A DNA stretch of 64,000 nt from Halorussus rarus (GTDB lineage Archaea; Halobacteriota; Halobacteria; Halobacteriales; Haladaptataceae): positions 1,607,589-1,671,588 of the forward strand of contig NZ_QPMJ01000001.1 of NCBI RefSeq assembly GCF_003369835.1, in the 5' to 3' direction. Shown here piece after piece: positions 1-8,173 of this stretch; within the stretch, counting starts at the first letter, position 1, and each line of letters begins with the position of its first letter. Made by a program: the position numbers and the translations under genes. The notes under the pieces were generated by a model. That model did no database searches. It saw only the letters and a list, made by a program, of their open reading frames with translations, and was not told the origin of the DNA.

Positions 1-20
1 CGTCTGACGTAAGTCAGACG
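1..20. repeat. 8-bp perfect inverted repeat with 4-nt loop
   Basis: The arms CGTCTGAC and GTCAGACG flank a GTAA loop. It lies at the very edge of the window and about 110 nt before the first gene, so it could be the terminator of a gene outside the window or an operator. No T-tract follows it on the plus strand. Confidence 0.5.
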
Positions 21-127
21 ACTACCCGCACCATTGAAAACAGTTACCACTCGCCACGACCCTGGCTCCACCGACCAGAGGTCGTGCGGGGCAGTATGGT
101 TAAACAGGGACGCCTCTAAAGGCGGAT

Positions 128-541
128 GTGGTGTACGTAACTCGGGGTCTGGCGAACGTGTTGCTGAATTTCGCGGCGGAGTCGGAGCCGGACGATCTCA
201 CGGTTTCGCTCGCGGTCACGCCCGCGGGCGAACTGAAAGGAATCGAGGACCTGCCGGCGGAAGCCCCGGTCTTCACGCACTTCTACCCGCCTGACGCCGG
301 GAAGTCGCTGACCGCCGTGTTCGGGGTCGACCTGTCGGTTCCGGCCGGCCAGACCCAGGGCCGGTTCGTCTCCCACCCCAGGGGCAACCTCGGGGTGGAC
401 AAGACCGACGACCTCCACGAGGCGATACTCGTCGCGGTCCCGCCGTGGGACGAGTCGTCGCTGGCGGCGTTCGACCGGTCGGGCCGCCGGCAGCCGCTGG
501 AGGTCGTCGACGCCGAACCGCCCGCGGAGTCGCTGGCCTGA
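128..541 (+). CDS. Conserved hypothetical protein, possibly a degenerate JAB/MPN-fold protein
   Basis: 137-residue acidic cytosolic protein with no signal peptide or membrane segment. A central stretch (about residues 88-112) reads G-x-F-V-S-H-P, then nine residues later T-D-D. This recalls the JAMM signature H-x-H-P...S/T-x-x-D of JAB1/MPN proteases, but the first metal-binding histidine is a serine, so if the fold is right the site is likely inactive. The start is GTG, and a second GTG follows immediately at 131. It converges with the ribbon-helix-helix gene at 550. The coding assignment is fairly sure; the fold is only inferred. Confidence 0.6.
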   Translation: MVYVTRGLANVLLNFAAESEPDDLTVSLAVTPAGELKGIEDLPAEAPVFTHFYPPDAGKSLTAVFGVDLSVPAGQTQGRFVSHPRGNLGVDKTDDLHEAILVAVPPWDESSLAAFDRSGRRQPLEVVDAEPPAESLA

Positions 542-549
542 CCCGGTCG

Positions 550-759
550 CTACTCCAGGTACCCGAGTTCGCGCAGCTGACCCGTGATCTCCTCGAACTC
601 CGACTCGGTCAACTGGCCCTCCTTCTGGTGCTGGATGACGATGCTCCGGAGCAGGAATCGCACCAGGTCGCTGGTACTGGAGAAGCTGGTCCCCTCGATG
701 GTCTCGTCGACGCGGTCGGCCAGGTCCTTCGGAATGGAGACGGTGGTGTACTCGGTCAT
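550..759 (-). CDS. Ribbon-helix-helix (CopG-type) DNA-binding protein
   Basis: 69-residue protein starting M-T-E-Y-T-T-V-S-I-P. This is the usual beta-strand opening of CopG/MetJ/Arc regulators, followed by two helices with the S-T-S-D-L-V-R-F-L turn. Such proteins bind DNA as dimers through the paired N-terminal strands. The open frame extends 26 codons further upstream, but the internal ATG at 759 fits the family start exactly and is preferred. No target is evident; self-regulation is common in the family. Confidence 0.8.
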   Translation of the reverse strand: MTEYTTVSIPKDLADRVDETIEGTSFSSTSDLVRFLLRSIVIQHQKEGQLTESEFEEITGQLRELGYLE

Positions 760-833
760 GCGACCAACTGCGGCCGCACGGGGGATAGATGTTGTGTACT
801 CGCAGCGCGATTGCATCGGGAGGAGTCGATGGG

Positions 834-1109
834 TCACATCCCCATGTCTTCGGCCGCCTCGGGAACCGGCATGTCGTTCGGCGAGACGCCGAGCAGTTCG
901 GCGGCGTGGTCCAGCGCCATGTCGAATCCGTAGTAGCGTTCGAGTTCGTCGCCGTCGGGGCTCGGTCGGATCTTCAGCATGGCGTACCCCTCCACGTTCT
1001 GGGCCACCGCGGCGGTCGCGCCGCCGCGGTCGAACTCGATGACGCGCTCGTCGTCGGTCTCGTAGTATCGCGCGGTGACGTCCTCGCGTTCGGCCTCCTG
1101 TTCGGTCAT
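834..1109 (-). CDS. Conserved haloarchaeal hypothetical protein
   Basis: 91-residue acidic protein starting M-T-E-Q-E-A-E-R. It has an alternating beta pattern (R-V-I-E-F-D, T-A-A-V-A-Q-N-V-E-G-Y-A-M-L-K-I) followed by a short helix and a C-terminal tail with D-M-P-V-P-E-A. There are no membrane segments and no cysteines. The frame runs 28 codons further upstream, but that part is Arg-rich and unlike haloarchaeal coding sequence, so the ATG at 1109 is chosen. It lies 137 nt downstream of the large repeat-protein gene on the same strand. Function unknown. Confidence 0.65.
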   Translation of the reverse strand: MTEQEAEREDVTARYYETDDERVIEFDRGGATAAVAQNVEGYAMLKIRPSPDGDELERYYGFDMALDHAAELLGVSPNDMPVPEAAEDMGM

Positions 1110-1246
1110 GGCCGGGAGTTCGAGTCGGTGGCAGTCGAAGGTACCGGTTCGTCCCGGACGAACGCGGCGGTACGAGTACCGGGAAGCTGCCACTCCCGAC
1201 CGTACTCGACGACGACGTCCGAAAAAAGGTGATCCGGGGTAGCGAT

Positions 1247-3547
1247 TCAGACCGCGGCGTAGACCTCGACGACTGCCGCGCTCGGAACGTCAGTCACTGC
1301 GAACGCACTCGACTGGGTCGCCGAAACGCTCGCCGGCTGGGTCACGGACGCGGGCAGGGCCATGCTGTCGGACTCCTGGGTCTGGTTGGTCTCGACGTTT
1401 ATCGACGAACTCGAACTCTGCTCGTTGCCGTCGCCGTCGGTGTACTGCTCGTCCTCTTGCTCGACCTCAACGTCGGAGCTCTGCTCCTGCTCGTTGTCGT
1501 CGCCGTCCTCGATATCCTGCTCGCTGTTCTGCTCGACCTCGGCGTCCTGTTCGACCTCCTGCTCGTTGTCATCGCCGTCGGTCTCCTGGTCGATCTCCTG
1601 TTCGACTTCGGCGTCCTGCTCGGACTCCTGCTCGTTGTCGTCGCCGTCTTCTATCTCCTGATCGCTCTCCTGCTCGACGTCGCTCTCCTGTTCGGCGTCC
1701 TGCTCGTTGTCGTCGCCGTCAGCTTCCTGTTCGACCTCGTTCTCCTGTTCGATGTCCTGTTCGGCGTCCTGCTCGTTGTCGTCGCCGTCCTCAACTTCCT
1801 GTTCGGCGTCCTGCTCGGCCTCGTTCTCTTGTTCGGCCTCCTGTTCGTTGTCGTCGCCGTCAGCTTCCTGTTCGGCCTCGTTCTCCTGTTCTAGTTCTTG
1901 CTCGAGGTCCTGTTCGTTGTCGTCACCGTCTTCGACTTCTTGCTCGCCCTCTTGCTCGCCTTCGTTCTCCTGCTCGAGTTCCTGCTCGTTGTCGTCACCC
2001 TCGGCTTCCTGCTCGCCCTCGTTCTCCTGTTCGGCTTCCTGCTCGCCCTCCTGCTCGTTGTCGTCGCCGTCTTCTATCTCCTGCTCGAGTTCTTGTTCGA
2101 GTTCGTTCTCCTGTTCGCCCTCCTGCTCGTTGTCGTCACCGTCTTCGACCTCCTGCTCGAACTCGTTCTCCTGCTCGCCCTCCTGTTCGCCTTCCTGCTC
2201 GTTGAAGATGCCGTCCTCGACTTCCTGTTCGATCTCCTGTTCTCCTTCGTTCTCCTGTTCGCCTTCCTGCTCGTTGTCGTCACCGTCTTCGACTTCCTGT
2301 TCGACTTCGTTCTCCTGCTCGAGGTCCTGCTCGCCCTCCTGCTCGTTGTCGTCGGCCAGGTCCTCGAGCTCTTGCTCTATCTCCTGTTCGCCCTCGTTCT
2401 CCTGCTCGGCGTCCTGCTCGTTGTCGTCACCGTCTTCGACTTCCTGTTCGGCCTCGTTCTCCTGTTCGAGGTCCTGCTCGGCTTCCTGTTCGTTGTCGAA
2501 CGCGTCGTCAGCTTCCTGCTCGACCTCTTGCTCGCCCTCGTTCTCCTGTTCGGCGTCCTGTTCGTTGTCGTCACCGTCTTCGACTTCCTGTTCGGCCTCG
2601 TTCTCCTGTTCGAGGTCCTGTTCCGCTTCCTGCTGGTCGCCGATACTTAGCCGGATGTCTTGTTCGACGTCCTGCTCGCCCTCGTTTTCCTGCTCGACCT
2701 CCTGCTCGTTGTCGTCACCGTCTTCGACCTCCTGCTCGAACTCGTTCTCCTGCTCGCCCTCCTGTTCGGACTCCTGCTCGTTGTCGAAGCCGTCTTCGAT
2801 TTCCTGCTCGCTGTCCTGTTCGAGTTCGTTCTCCTGCTCGCCCTCCTGCTCGTTGTCGTCACCGTCTTCGACCTCCTGCTCGCCCTGGTTCTCGAGCTCG
2901 CCCTCCTGTTCGGCGTCCTGCTCGTTGCCTTCGGAGTCGACCAGGTCACTTTCGACCTCCTGCTCGTTCTCTTGTTCGAGTTCGTTCTCCTGCTCGTTCT
3001 CCTGCTCGTTGTCGTCGCCGTCCTCGACCTCCTGCTCGTTCTCGTTCTCCAGTTCGCCTTCTTGGTCGGCGTACTGCTCGTTGTCGTCGCCCTCGGCTTC
3101 CTGCTCGTTCTCCTGCTCGAGTTCGTCCTCCTGTTCGGCCTCCTGCTCGTTGTCGTCGCCGTCTTCGACCTCCTGCTCGTTCTCCTGCTCGATGTCGCCC
3201 TCCTGGTCAACGTCTTGGACGTTGTCGTCACCGTCAGCGTCCTGCTCGTTCTCCATCTCAACTTCGCTCTCCTGCTCTACCTCCTGGCAGTTATCGTCGC
3301 CATCATCGATATCCTGTTCCGCGTCGGAACTCTCAAAGACGATCCGTTTCAGCCGTTGGGTGTTGTCGTCACCGTCAGCGTCCTGCTCGTTCTCCTGTTC
3401 GAGCTCGAGCTCATCCTCTTCCTCTTGACAGTTCTCATCCTGCGCGACAGCCGCTCCTGTCATCCCGATACTCATCACACTGACTACCATCAAGATGGTC
3501 AGTACGAGGGCCGTTGCGCGCCCGATTCTTGTCTCGTTTGCTCTCAT
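1247..3547 (-). CDS. Large secreted Glu/Gln/Asp-rich tandem-repeat protein, candidate beta-solenoid
   Basis: 766-residue protein. Residues 1-36 form a Sec signal peptide: a basic start (R-I-G-R), a hydrophobic core and a probable cut at A-V-A/Q. The mature part is about 28 units of 22-28 residues, each with a turn of the form D-G-D-D-N-E-Q between stretches in which Glu alternates with Q, V, L, A or N. Variant turns carry a hydrophobic residue (G-F-D-N, G-I-F-N, A-F-D-N). Alternation with Gly-x-x-Asn turns resembles curlin-type beta-strand repeats (inference). Only two cysteines are seen, both in N-C-Q near the N terminus. The C-terminal 60 residues are Ser/Thr/Val/Ala-rich, with no PGF-CTERM or membrane anchor. 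The ATG at 3547 is preferred over the upstream frame because it opens the signal peptide. Confidence 0.85.
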   Translation of the reverse strand: MRANETRIGRATALVLTILMVVSVMSIGMTGAAVAQDENCQEEEDELELEQENEQDADGDDNTQRLKRIVFESSDAEQDIDDGDDNCQEVEQESEVEMENEQDADGDDNVQDVDQEGDIEQENEQEVEDGDDNEQEAEQEDELEQENEQEAEGDDNEQYADQEGELENENEQEVEDGDDNEQENEQENELEQENEQEVESDLVDSEGNEQDAEQEGELENQGEQEVEDGDDNEQEGEQENELEQDSEQEIEDGFDNEQESEQEGEQENEFEQEVEDGDDNEQEVEQENEGEQDVEQDIRLSIGDQQEAEQDLEQENEAEQEVEDGDDNEQDAEQENEGEQEVEQEADDAFDNEQEAEQDLEQENEAEQEVEDGDDNEQDAEQENEGEQEIEQELEDLADDNEQEGEQDLEQENEVEQEVEDGDDNEQEGEQENEGEQEIEQEVEDGIFNEQEGEQEGEQENEFEQEVEDGDDNEQEGEQENELEQELEQEIEDGDDNEQEGEQEAEQENEGEQEAEGDDNEQELEQENEGEQEGEQEVEDGDDNEQDLEQELEQENEAEQEADGDDNEQEAEQENEAEQDAEQEVEDGDDNEQDAEQDIEQENEVEQEADGDDNEQDAEQESDVEQESDQEIEDGDDNEQESEQDAEVEQEIDQETDGDDNEQEVEQDAEVEQNSEQDIEDGDDNEQEQSSDVEVEQEDEQYTDGDGNEQSSSSSINVETNQTQESDSMALPASVTQPASVSATQSSAFAVTDVPSAAVVEVYAAV

Positions 3548-4039
3548 GAGTTCGTACCGCGACCTGTGGGTCGCACGGAACACCACAACGAACCCCCCTT
3601 TTGTTATTGGGCATCCTATAAATCCGTAACCTCGATTGTTATCAAACATCATAATAGTAACGGCCGTTAGAACAAAATCGTCGAGAATCAACGCCTAATG
3701 ATGGGAAAACGGAGGTATTTCGAATCAATAGTTTCGAACGATAAATCGAGCTCGGTGATCCGGGGGTGTCGGTGACCGCACTGGGTATCCGGCAGTTGTA
3801 GGTCGGGAACCGCATCGTTCGTTCGAACAGAGGATGGTATGTGGGATGTTATCTGCCCGCATCGTTCGTTTCCCGGTTCCCCGTCCTCATTGCGGTCGTC
3901 TCTCCGCTCGAAACACACCGATAACGGTCACGTTCCCCTCCGACCACGTCTCTCGTCGCCCCGCCGAATCGTGTCGCCGTAAGGATTGACGCGATTCGAA
4001 AGCGCAAACGTCGTACCCGCCCGGAGGAATATCTCTCGC
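3548..4039. other. Long AT-richer intergenic region between divergent genes
   Basis: 492 nt without a convincing gene. The half next to the repeat-protein gene is AT-rich and holds its promoter. The rest shows only short frames of non-haloarchaeal composition (Arg/Cys/His-rich), judged to be noise. It also contains the promoter of the winged-helix regulator at 4040. The length and AT content suggest regulated divergent transcription. Confidence 0.5.
3615..3669 (-). promoter_or_regulatory. Promoter region of the repeat-protein gene with an upstream palindrome
   Basis: Read on the minus strand, a TATA-like GATTTATAGG lies at 3615-3624, about 70 nt before the start codon. This implies a leader of roughly 45 nt, unlike most genes here. 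A perfect 12-bp palindrome, TAACGGCCGTTA, lies at 3658-3669, about 35 nt further upstream, in a typical activator position. The assignment rests on position and sequence only. Confidence 0.45.
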
Positions 4040-4318
4040 ATGACCAGATGGCTCCCGAGCGGGCGGCGGCGCGACCTCTGCGTCCTGCTGTACGACGACG
4101 GACCGCTCCGCGGCCAGTCGCTCAAGACCCGCCTCGAAGCCCACTACGACGCCCACATCGACTCTCAATCGTTCTACGGCGCGCTGAAATCGCTCGAAGA
4201 GAAGGGATTCGTGGAGAAGCGTACCGAGGGTATCCACGAGGCCTACGCCCTGACCGAGGCGGGCGAGCGTCGGGTCAGGGAACACTTCGAGTGGATGCGT
4301 GAGAAGGTTGCGGAGTAG
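4040..4318 (+). CDS. PadR-like winged-helix transcriptional regulator
   Basis: 92-residue single-domain protein. After M-T-R-W-L-P-S-G it has a winged-helix pattern: L-C-V-L-L-Y-D-D-G, then S-F-Y-G-A-L-K-S-L-E-E-K-G-F-V-E-K-R, then a Y-A-L-T-E-A-G-E-R-R-V wing. The Y-x-x-L-x-x-L-E-x-x-G-(F/L)-V layout and the A-Y-x-L-T-x-x-G wing are the PadR/PF03551 hallmark. The ATG at 4040 was chosen over the frame start at 3986 because the 18 residues before it do not fit the family. It diverges from the large repeat-protein gene and is a plausible regulator of it or of itself. Confidence 0.8.
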   Translation: MTRWLPSGRRRDLCVLLYDDGPLRGQSLKTRLEAHYDAHIDSQSFYGALKSLEEKGFVEKRTEGIHEAYALTEAGERRVREHFEWMREKVAE

Positions 4319-4346
4319 GGTGTCCTCCCGCGAGGGGGTCGTGCCC

Positions 4347-5489
4347 TCACTCCAGCAGTTCGTTCGCGATGGTGTTCCGCAGCACCTCGCTGGTACCCTC
4401 GTAGATCTCGTTGAGTTTCGAGTCGCGGTAGTACCGCTCGGCGGGGAAGTCCTTGGTGTAGCCGTACCCGCCGTGGATCTGGATGCCCTCGTTGGCGACC
4501 TCGCGGGAGATCTCCGACGCGTAGAGTTTGGCCTGGGCGGCCTGCTTGATGAAGTCCTCGCCGCGCATCTTGCGGTCGGCAGCGCGGTGCATCAGCATCT
4601 TGGCGGCCTGGACCTTGGTGTCCATGTCCGCGAGCTTGTGCTGGATGGTCTGGAACTCCGAGATGGACTGGTCGAACTGCTCGCGGTCCTGGGAGTACTC
4701 CAGGGCGTCTTCGAGCGCGGCGCGCGCGATGCCGATGGACCGGGCCGCGATGGTGATGCGCCCGCCGTTCAGGGTCTTGAGCGCGTGGACGAACCCGCGG
4801 CCCTCCTCGCCGAGCAGGCGGTCCTCGGGGATACGCATCTCGTCGAAACGGAGCTCGGCGGTCGGACAGCCCTTGTCGCCGAGCTTGTCCTCGGTGCCCT
4901 CGACGTGGAAGCCGTCGTCCTCCTCGGGCCGGACGACGAGCGACGAGATGCCCTTGTTACCCGCGTCGGGGTCGGTCTTGGCGAACAGCGTGACGGTGTC
5001 GGCGACCGAGCCGTTCGAGATCCAGAGCTTCCCGCCGTTGATCACGTACTCGTCGCCGTCCTTCTCGGCCGTCGTGTCCATCGCGGGGACGTCCGATCCG
5101 GCGCCCGCCTCCGAGAGCGCGAACGCGCCGATGTCCTCGCCGCGGTTGAGCGGCGTGAGGTACTCCTGCTTCTGCTCCTCGTCGCCGAAGGCGTAGAGCA
5201 TGTTGCCCGCGAGGCTGGTGTGGGCCGCCACGACCGTCCCCAGGCCGCCCGAGCCCCGGGAGATCTCCTCCAGCCCGATGGCGTAGGAGTGGTAGTCGAG
5301 GCCCGCCCCGCCGTACTCCTCGGGGAACGGCATCCCCATCAGGCCGAGGTCGGCCATCTGGTCGACGAGGTCCGCGGGGAACTCGTCGGTCTCGTCGATC
5401 TCGTCGGCCCGGGGCTCGATCTCCTCGTCGGCGAACTCCGAGACCATGTCGCGTATCTGCTTCTGTTCGGCGGAGAGGCTGAAGTCCAT
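4347..5489 (-). CDS. Acyl-CoA dehydrogenase
   Basis: 380-residue FAD enzyme that oxidises an acyl-CoA to the trans-2-enoyl-CoA, the first step of beta-oxidation, passing electrons to ETF. The family order is seen: N-terminal helical domain (M-D-F-S-L-S-A-E-Q), middle beta domain with A-L-S-E-A-G-A-G-S-D and W-I-S-N-G, and a C-terminal four-helix domain with Q-I-H-G-G-Y-G-Y and the catalytic-Glu motif Y-E-G-T-S-E. Length is normal. An in-frame TTG lies two codons upstream, but the ATG at 5489 fits the family. A palindrome abuts the start codon (see 5491-5503), shared with the paralogue at 22235. Substrate chain length cannot be told. Confidence 0.93.
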   Translation of the reverse strand: MDFSLSAEQKQIRDMVSEFADEEIEPRADEIDETDEFPADLVDQMADLGLMGMPFPEEYGGAGLDYHSYAIGLEEISRGSGGLGTVVAAHTSLAGNMLYAFGDEEQKQEYLTPLNRGEDIGAFALSEAGAGSDVPAMDTTAEKDGDEYVINGGKLWISNGSVADTVTLFAKTDPDAGNKGISSLVVRPEEDDGFHVEGTEDKLGDKGCPTAELRFDEMRIPEDRLLGEEGRGFVHALKTLNGGRITIAARSIGIARAALEDALEYSQDREQFDQSISEFQTIQHKLADMDTKVQAAKMLMHRAADRKMRGEDFIKQAAQAKLYASEISREVANEGIQIHGGYGYTKDFPAERYYRDSKLNEIYEGTSEVLRNTIANELLE

Positions 5490-5490
5490 G

Positions 5491-5503
5491 CGCAAAACTT
5501 GCG
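5491..5503. promoter_or_regulatory. Candidate operator CGCAA-N3-TTGCG at the acyl-CoA dehydrogenase start
   Basis: Perfect 5-bp arms CGCAA and TTGCG around AAC, one nucleotide upstream of the ATG at 5489. The same motif at identical spacing precedes the second acyl-CoA dehydrogenase (23379-23391), and a one-mismatch copy lies just upstream of the hydroxyacyl-CoA dehydrogenase (8018-8030). Its position over the probable transcription start suggests a repressor site. Confidence 0.6.
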
Positions 5504-5563
5504 GGCACGCCGTCCTTTAGCTTTCCCTTCGAACCGAGGCCGGTCCCGAGCGGCCGCTCGCGG

Positions 5564-5803
5564 TCAGAACAGCTTCCGCCGGACGTCGTCCGCCGCGAGC
5601 GCGCCCTGGAGCAGCCACGACGCAGCGGGGTGTCTGGGCGCGACGCTGGCGGCCCCGAGCAGGAGGAACGCCCGCGTGGGCTTTCCGTTCTTCAGAGCGA
5701 TGGCGGCCTGCAGGACGAACGACGCGACGTTGAGTCGGTTCGTCTCGATGCCCAGCGGCTTGCCGACGAGCACCTTGGCGGCGTCCCTGGGTGTCGGAAT
5801 CAT
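5564..5803 (-). CDS. Small conserved haloarchaeal protein
   Basis: 79-residue basic-to-neutral protein starting M-I-P-T-P-R-D-A-A-K-V-L. It has several amphipathic helical stretches (N-V-A-S-F-V-L-Q-A-A-I-A-L-K-N-G and A-F-L-L-L-G-A-A-S-V-A) and no clear transmembrane run or cysteine. The longer upstream frame is Arg-rich and rejected; the ATG at 5803 is used. It lies between the acyl-CoA dehydrogenase and the divergent squalene-synthase-like gene. Function unknown. Confidence 0.6.
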   Translation of the reverse strand: MIPTPRDAAKVLVGKPLGIETNRLNVASFVLQAAIALKNGKPTRAFLLLGAASVAPRHPAASWLLQGALAADDVRRKLF

Positions 5804-5994
5804 GTGTACTCGAACGCGGCGCGCCGGAATAAACGTTGGGTCGGTGACGGTTACGGCCCGCCTCGACCGAGTACAAGAAAGTGTCGGCACAATCGCCGGA
5901 CAGCCCAGAGCCAACGGCGGGGATTCCGACGGCGGTAAACGCTAAGGCATTTGCTCAAGCTTTTCAATCTCGCGTCCTAAGAACCCAGAAGTCA

Positions 5995-7074
5995 ATGGAT
6001 ACGGAGTCGCTCACCGAACGCCCGGACGCCGACATGGACTGGTGTTTCGAGGCCGTCCAGGGCGTGTCGAGAACGTTCGCCATCACCATCGACGTGCTCG
6101 AGCAGCCGATGGCGTCGTACATCTGCGTCGGCTACCTGCTCTGTCGCGTCGCCGATACGGTCGAGGACGCCGGTCACGTCCCGCCGGAGACCCAGTCCCG
6201 TCTCCTGACCCTCTACGACCGGGCGCTCGACCCGGACGACGAGACGAGCATCGAGGAGTTCCGGGCGGCCGTCGAGCCCCACCTGCCCGCGAACGCCGAC
6301 GAGGTCGACGCGGAGGAGGTCGCCCGCGAGGACTGGGACGTGGTCGCAGAGTCGCCCCGCGTCGTCGCCACCTTCCGGTCGCTGGGCGAGGACGCCCAGT
6401 CGGCAATCTACCCGCCGGTCAGCGAGCTGGTCAGGGGAATGGCCGAGTTCGTCGAGCGCTACGAGGACGACGGCGGCCTCCGCATCGGCACCATCGACGA
6501 GCTCGAGGAGTACTGCTGGTACGCAGCGGGCACCGTCGGCGAGCTCATCACCAATCTGGTCGCCCAGGACGTCGACGACCGGCGCGCCGAGGTGCTCCGG
6601 GCAAACGCCCGCGGGTTCGCGCTGCTGCTCCAGCTCGTCAACGTCGCCAAGGACGTCTCCGACGACTTCCGCGAGGAGAACAACGTCTACCTGCCCGCGA
6701 CGTGGCTCCGCGAGCACGGGGTGAGCCCGTCGAACGTCACCGACCCGGAGAACCGGACCGCGGTCGCCGGCGTCATCCGGCGGGTCACCCGCCACGCCCG
6801 CGGCTACATGGACGACGCCCAGCGCTACCTCGAGGTGCTCCCCGAATCGAAAGGGAACACCCTCGAAGCGTGGGCCATCCCGTACCTGCTGGCGGTCGGC
6901 ACCAGCCGCGAACTGCTCGAGCGCCCCGAGGACGTGGTGGAGGACGGCGGCGTGAAGGTCTCCCGCACGGAGGTGATGGGACTCATCCAGCTGTTCAAGT
7001 CGGGCAACGTCGAGCGCGAGAAGATCGGCGAGCTCCGGGCCCGGATGGAGGACGAGCAGTTCACGCCGTCGTGA
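5995..7074 (+). CDS. Phytoene/squalene synthase family protein, probably squalene synthase
   Basis: 359-residue prenyl-transferring enzyme that would condense two farnesyl diphosphates head to head to squalene. The first Asp-rich motif is D54-T-V-E-D58, within Y-L-L-C-R-V-A-D-T-V-E-D. The second is K-D-V-S-D-D-F-R-E-E-N-N-V-Y-L-P. The opening V-S-R-T-F-A-I-T-I and the length are closer to squalene synthases than to the roughly 320-residue CrtB phytoene synthases of haloarchaea. Squalene is a neutral membrane lipid of these cells. The frame extends 38 codons upstream of the ATG at 5995; that part is not conserved-looking. It could alternatively be a second phytoene synthase. Confidence 0.85.
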   Translation: MDTESLTERPDADMDWCFEAVQGVSRTFAITIDVLEQPMASYICVGYLLCRVADTVEDAGHVPPETQSRLLTLYDRALDPDDETSIEEFRAAVEPHLPANADEVDAEEVAREDWDVVAESPRVVATFRSLGEDAQSAIYPPVSELVRGMAEFVERYEDDGGLRIGTIDELEEYCWYAAGTVGELITNLVAQDVDDRRAEVLRANARGFALLLQLVNVAKDVSDDFREENNVYLPATWLREHGVSPSNVTDPENRTAVAGVIRRVTRHARGYMDDAQRYLEVLPESKGNTLEAWAIPYLLAVGTSRELLERPEDVVEDGGVKVSRTEVMGLIQLFKSGNVEREKIGELRARMEDEQFTPS

Positions 7075-7149
7075 CCGGCGAGAGACTGACCCCGACGCCG
7101 TTCGTTGCCGGCTGCGGCGACACCAGTAACCTGTCCGACACTTCTCGAT

Positions 7150-8013
7150 TCAGTCGTACTCGTAGAAGCCCTCGCCCGTCTTCTTGCCCAGATCACCCGC
7201 GTCGACCTTGCGCTTGAGCAGGTACGCCGGCTTGTAGCGGTCGCCCAGCTCCTCGTGGAGCGTCTCGCTGGCGTCCAGGCAGATGTCCAGCCCGATGTGG
7301 TCGGCGAGTTCGAGCGGACCCATCGGGACGTTCGTGCCGAGTTTCATCCCCTTGTCGATGTCCTCCTTGGAGGCGACGCCCTCGTCGTATGCCCGGACGC
7401 CCTCGTTGAGCCACGGCATCAGGATGCGGTTGGTGACGAAGCCGGGCTTGTCGTCGGACTCCCAGGTCTCCTTGCCGAGGTCCTCGGCGAGCGCGTGGGC
7501 GAACTCCACGACCTCCTCGTCGGTCTTCTCGCCGACGACCACCTCGACGCCCGTCATCACCGGCACGGGGTTCATGAAGTGGAGGCCGACGACCCGGTCC
7601 TCGCGCTCGGTGGCGGCCGCGATGGTCGTTATCGAGAGCGTAGAGGTGTTGGTCGCCAGCACGACGTCCTCGGGAATCGCCTCGTCGAGGTCCGCGAAGA
7701 TGTCCTGTTTGATGTCCATGTCCTCGACCGCGGCCTCGACCACCACGTCGCAGTCCGCGAGGTCCGCGAGGTCCGTCGTCCCCGCGATGCGCTCGACCGT
7801 CGCCTCGGCCTCGTCGTCGGTCAGTTTGTCCTTCGAGACGAACCGGTCGAGGCTGTCCTCGATGGAGTCGAAGCCGTTCTGGACGAACTCCTCCTTCACG
7901 TCGCGCATCACGACGTCGTAACCCTGCTGGGCGGCGACCTGCGCGATGCCGCTGCCCATCGTGCCTGCGCCGACGACGCCGATACGCTGGATGCTGTCGA
8001 GCGTCCGAACCAT
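7150..8013 (-). CDS. hbd: 3-hydroxyacyl-CoA dehydrogenase
   Basis: 287-residue NAD-dependent enzyme of beta-oxidation, converting 3-hydroxyacyl-CoA to 3-ketoacyl-CoA. It has a Rossmann G-A-G-T-M-G-S-G-I-A-Q at residues 13-23. The catalytic-His block is L-A-T-N-T-S-T-L-S-I then G-L-H-F-M-N-P-V-P. The C-terminal dimer domain has P-G-F-V-T-N-R-I-L-M-P and G-P-L-E-L-A-D. Length is that of the stand-alone bacterial type. The open frame runs 74 codons further upstream, but the ATG at 8013 begins right before the nucleotide-binding strand. A CGCAA-N3-TTGCG-like palindrome lies immediately upstream, linking it to the two acyl-CoA dehydrogenases. Confidence 0.95.
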   Translation of the reverse strand: MVRTLDSIQRIGVVGAGTMGSGIAQVAAQQGYDVVMRDVKEEFVQNGFDSIEDSLDRFVSKDKLTDDEAEATVERIAGTTDLADLADCDVVVEAAVEDMDIKQDIFADLDEAIPEDVVLATNTSTLSITTIAAATEREDRVVGLHFMNPVPVMTGVEVVVGEKTDEEVVEFAHALAEDLGKETWESDDKPGFVTNRILMPWLNEGVRAYDEGVASKEDIDKGMKLGTNVPMGPLELADHIGLDICLDASETLHEELGDRYKPAYLLKRKVDAGDLGKKTGEGFYEYD

Positions 8014-8017
8014 GCCC

Positions 8018-8030
8018 GGCAATTCTTGCG
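8018..8030. promoter_or_regulatory. Candidate operator (one-mismatch copy) upstream of hbd
   Basis: GGCAA-TTC-TTGCG, differing at one outer base from the CGCAA-N3-TTGCG sites at the two acyl-CoA dehydrogenases. It begins four nucleotides upstream of the start codon at 8013, so like those sites it sits over the probable transcription start. Confidence 0.5.
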
Positions 8031-8173
8031 CCCGTGGCGTAAGCCTACCGAAGCCGGGACGCCACTCGACCGCGGTCCGGCGTCGCGGCCGCCGCACCGG
8101 CGATCTTCTTTCGCTCCGGGCAAAACATTCAAGCCCCGTCAGTGAGACTCCGAAATTAACTCGGTGACGCCCC

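Noticed and set aside
1707-3428. 573-residue Ser/Cys-rich open frame on the plus strand opposite the repeat protein, plus long Leu/Val- and Thr/Arg-rich frames in other phases
   Set aside because: All are by-products of the GAG/CAG-rich repeat codons read in other phases; Ser/Cys repeats are not haloarchaeal and no start or promoter fits.
3688-3918. 76-residue frame on the minus strand
   Set aside because: Composition rich in Arg, His and Cys, no family pattern, lies in the regulatory gap.
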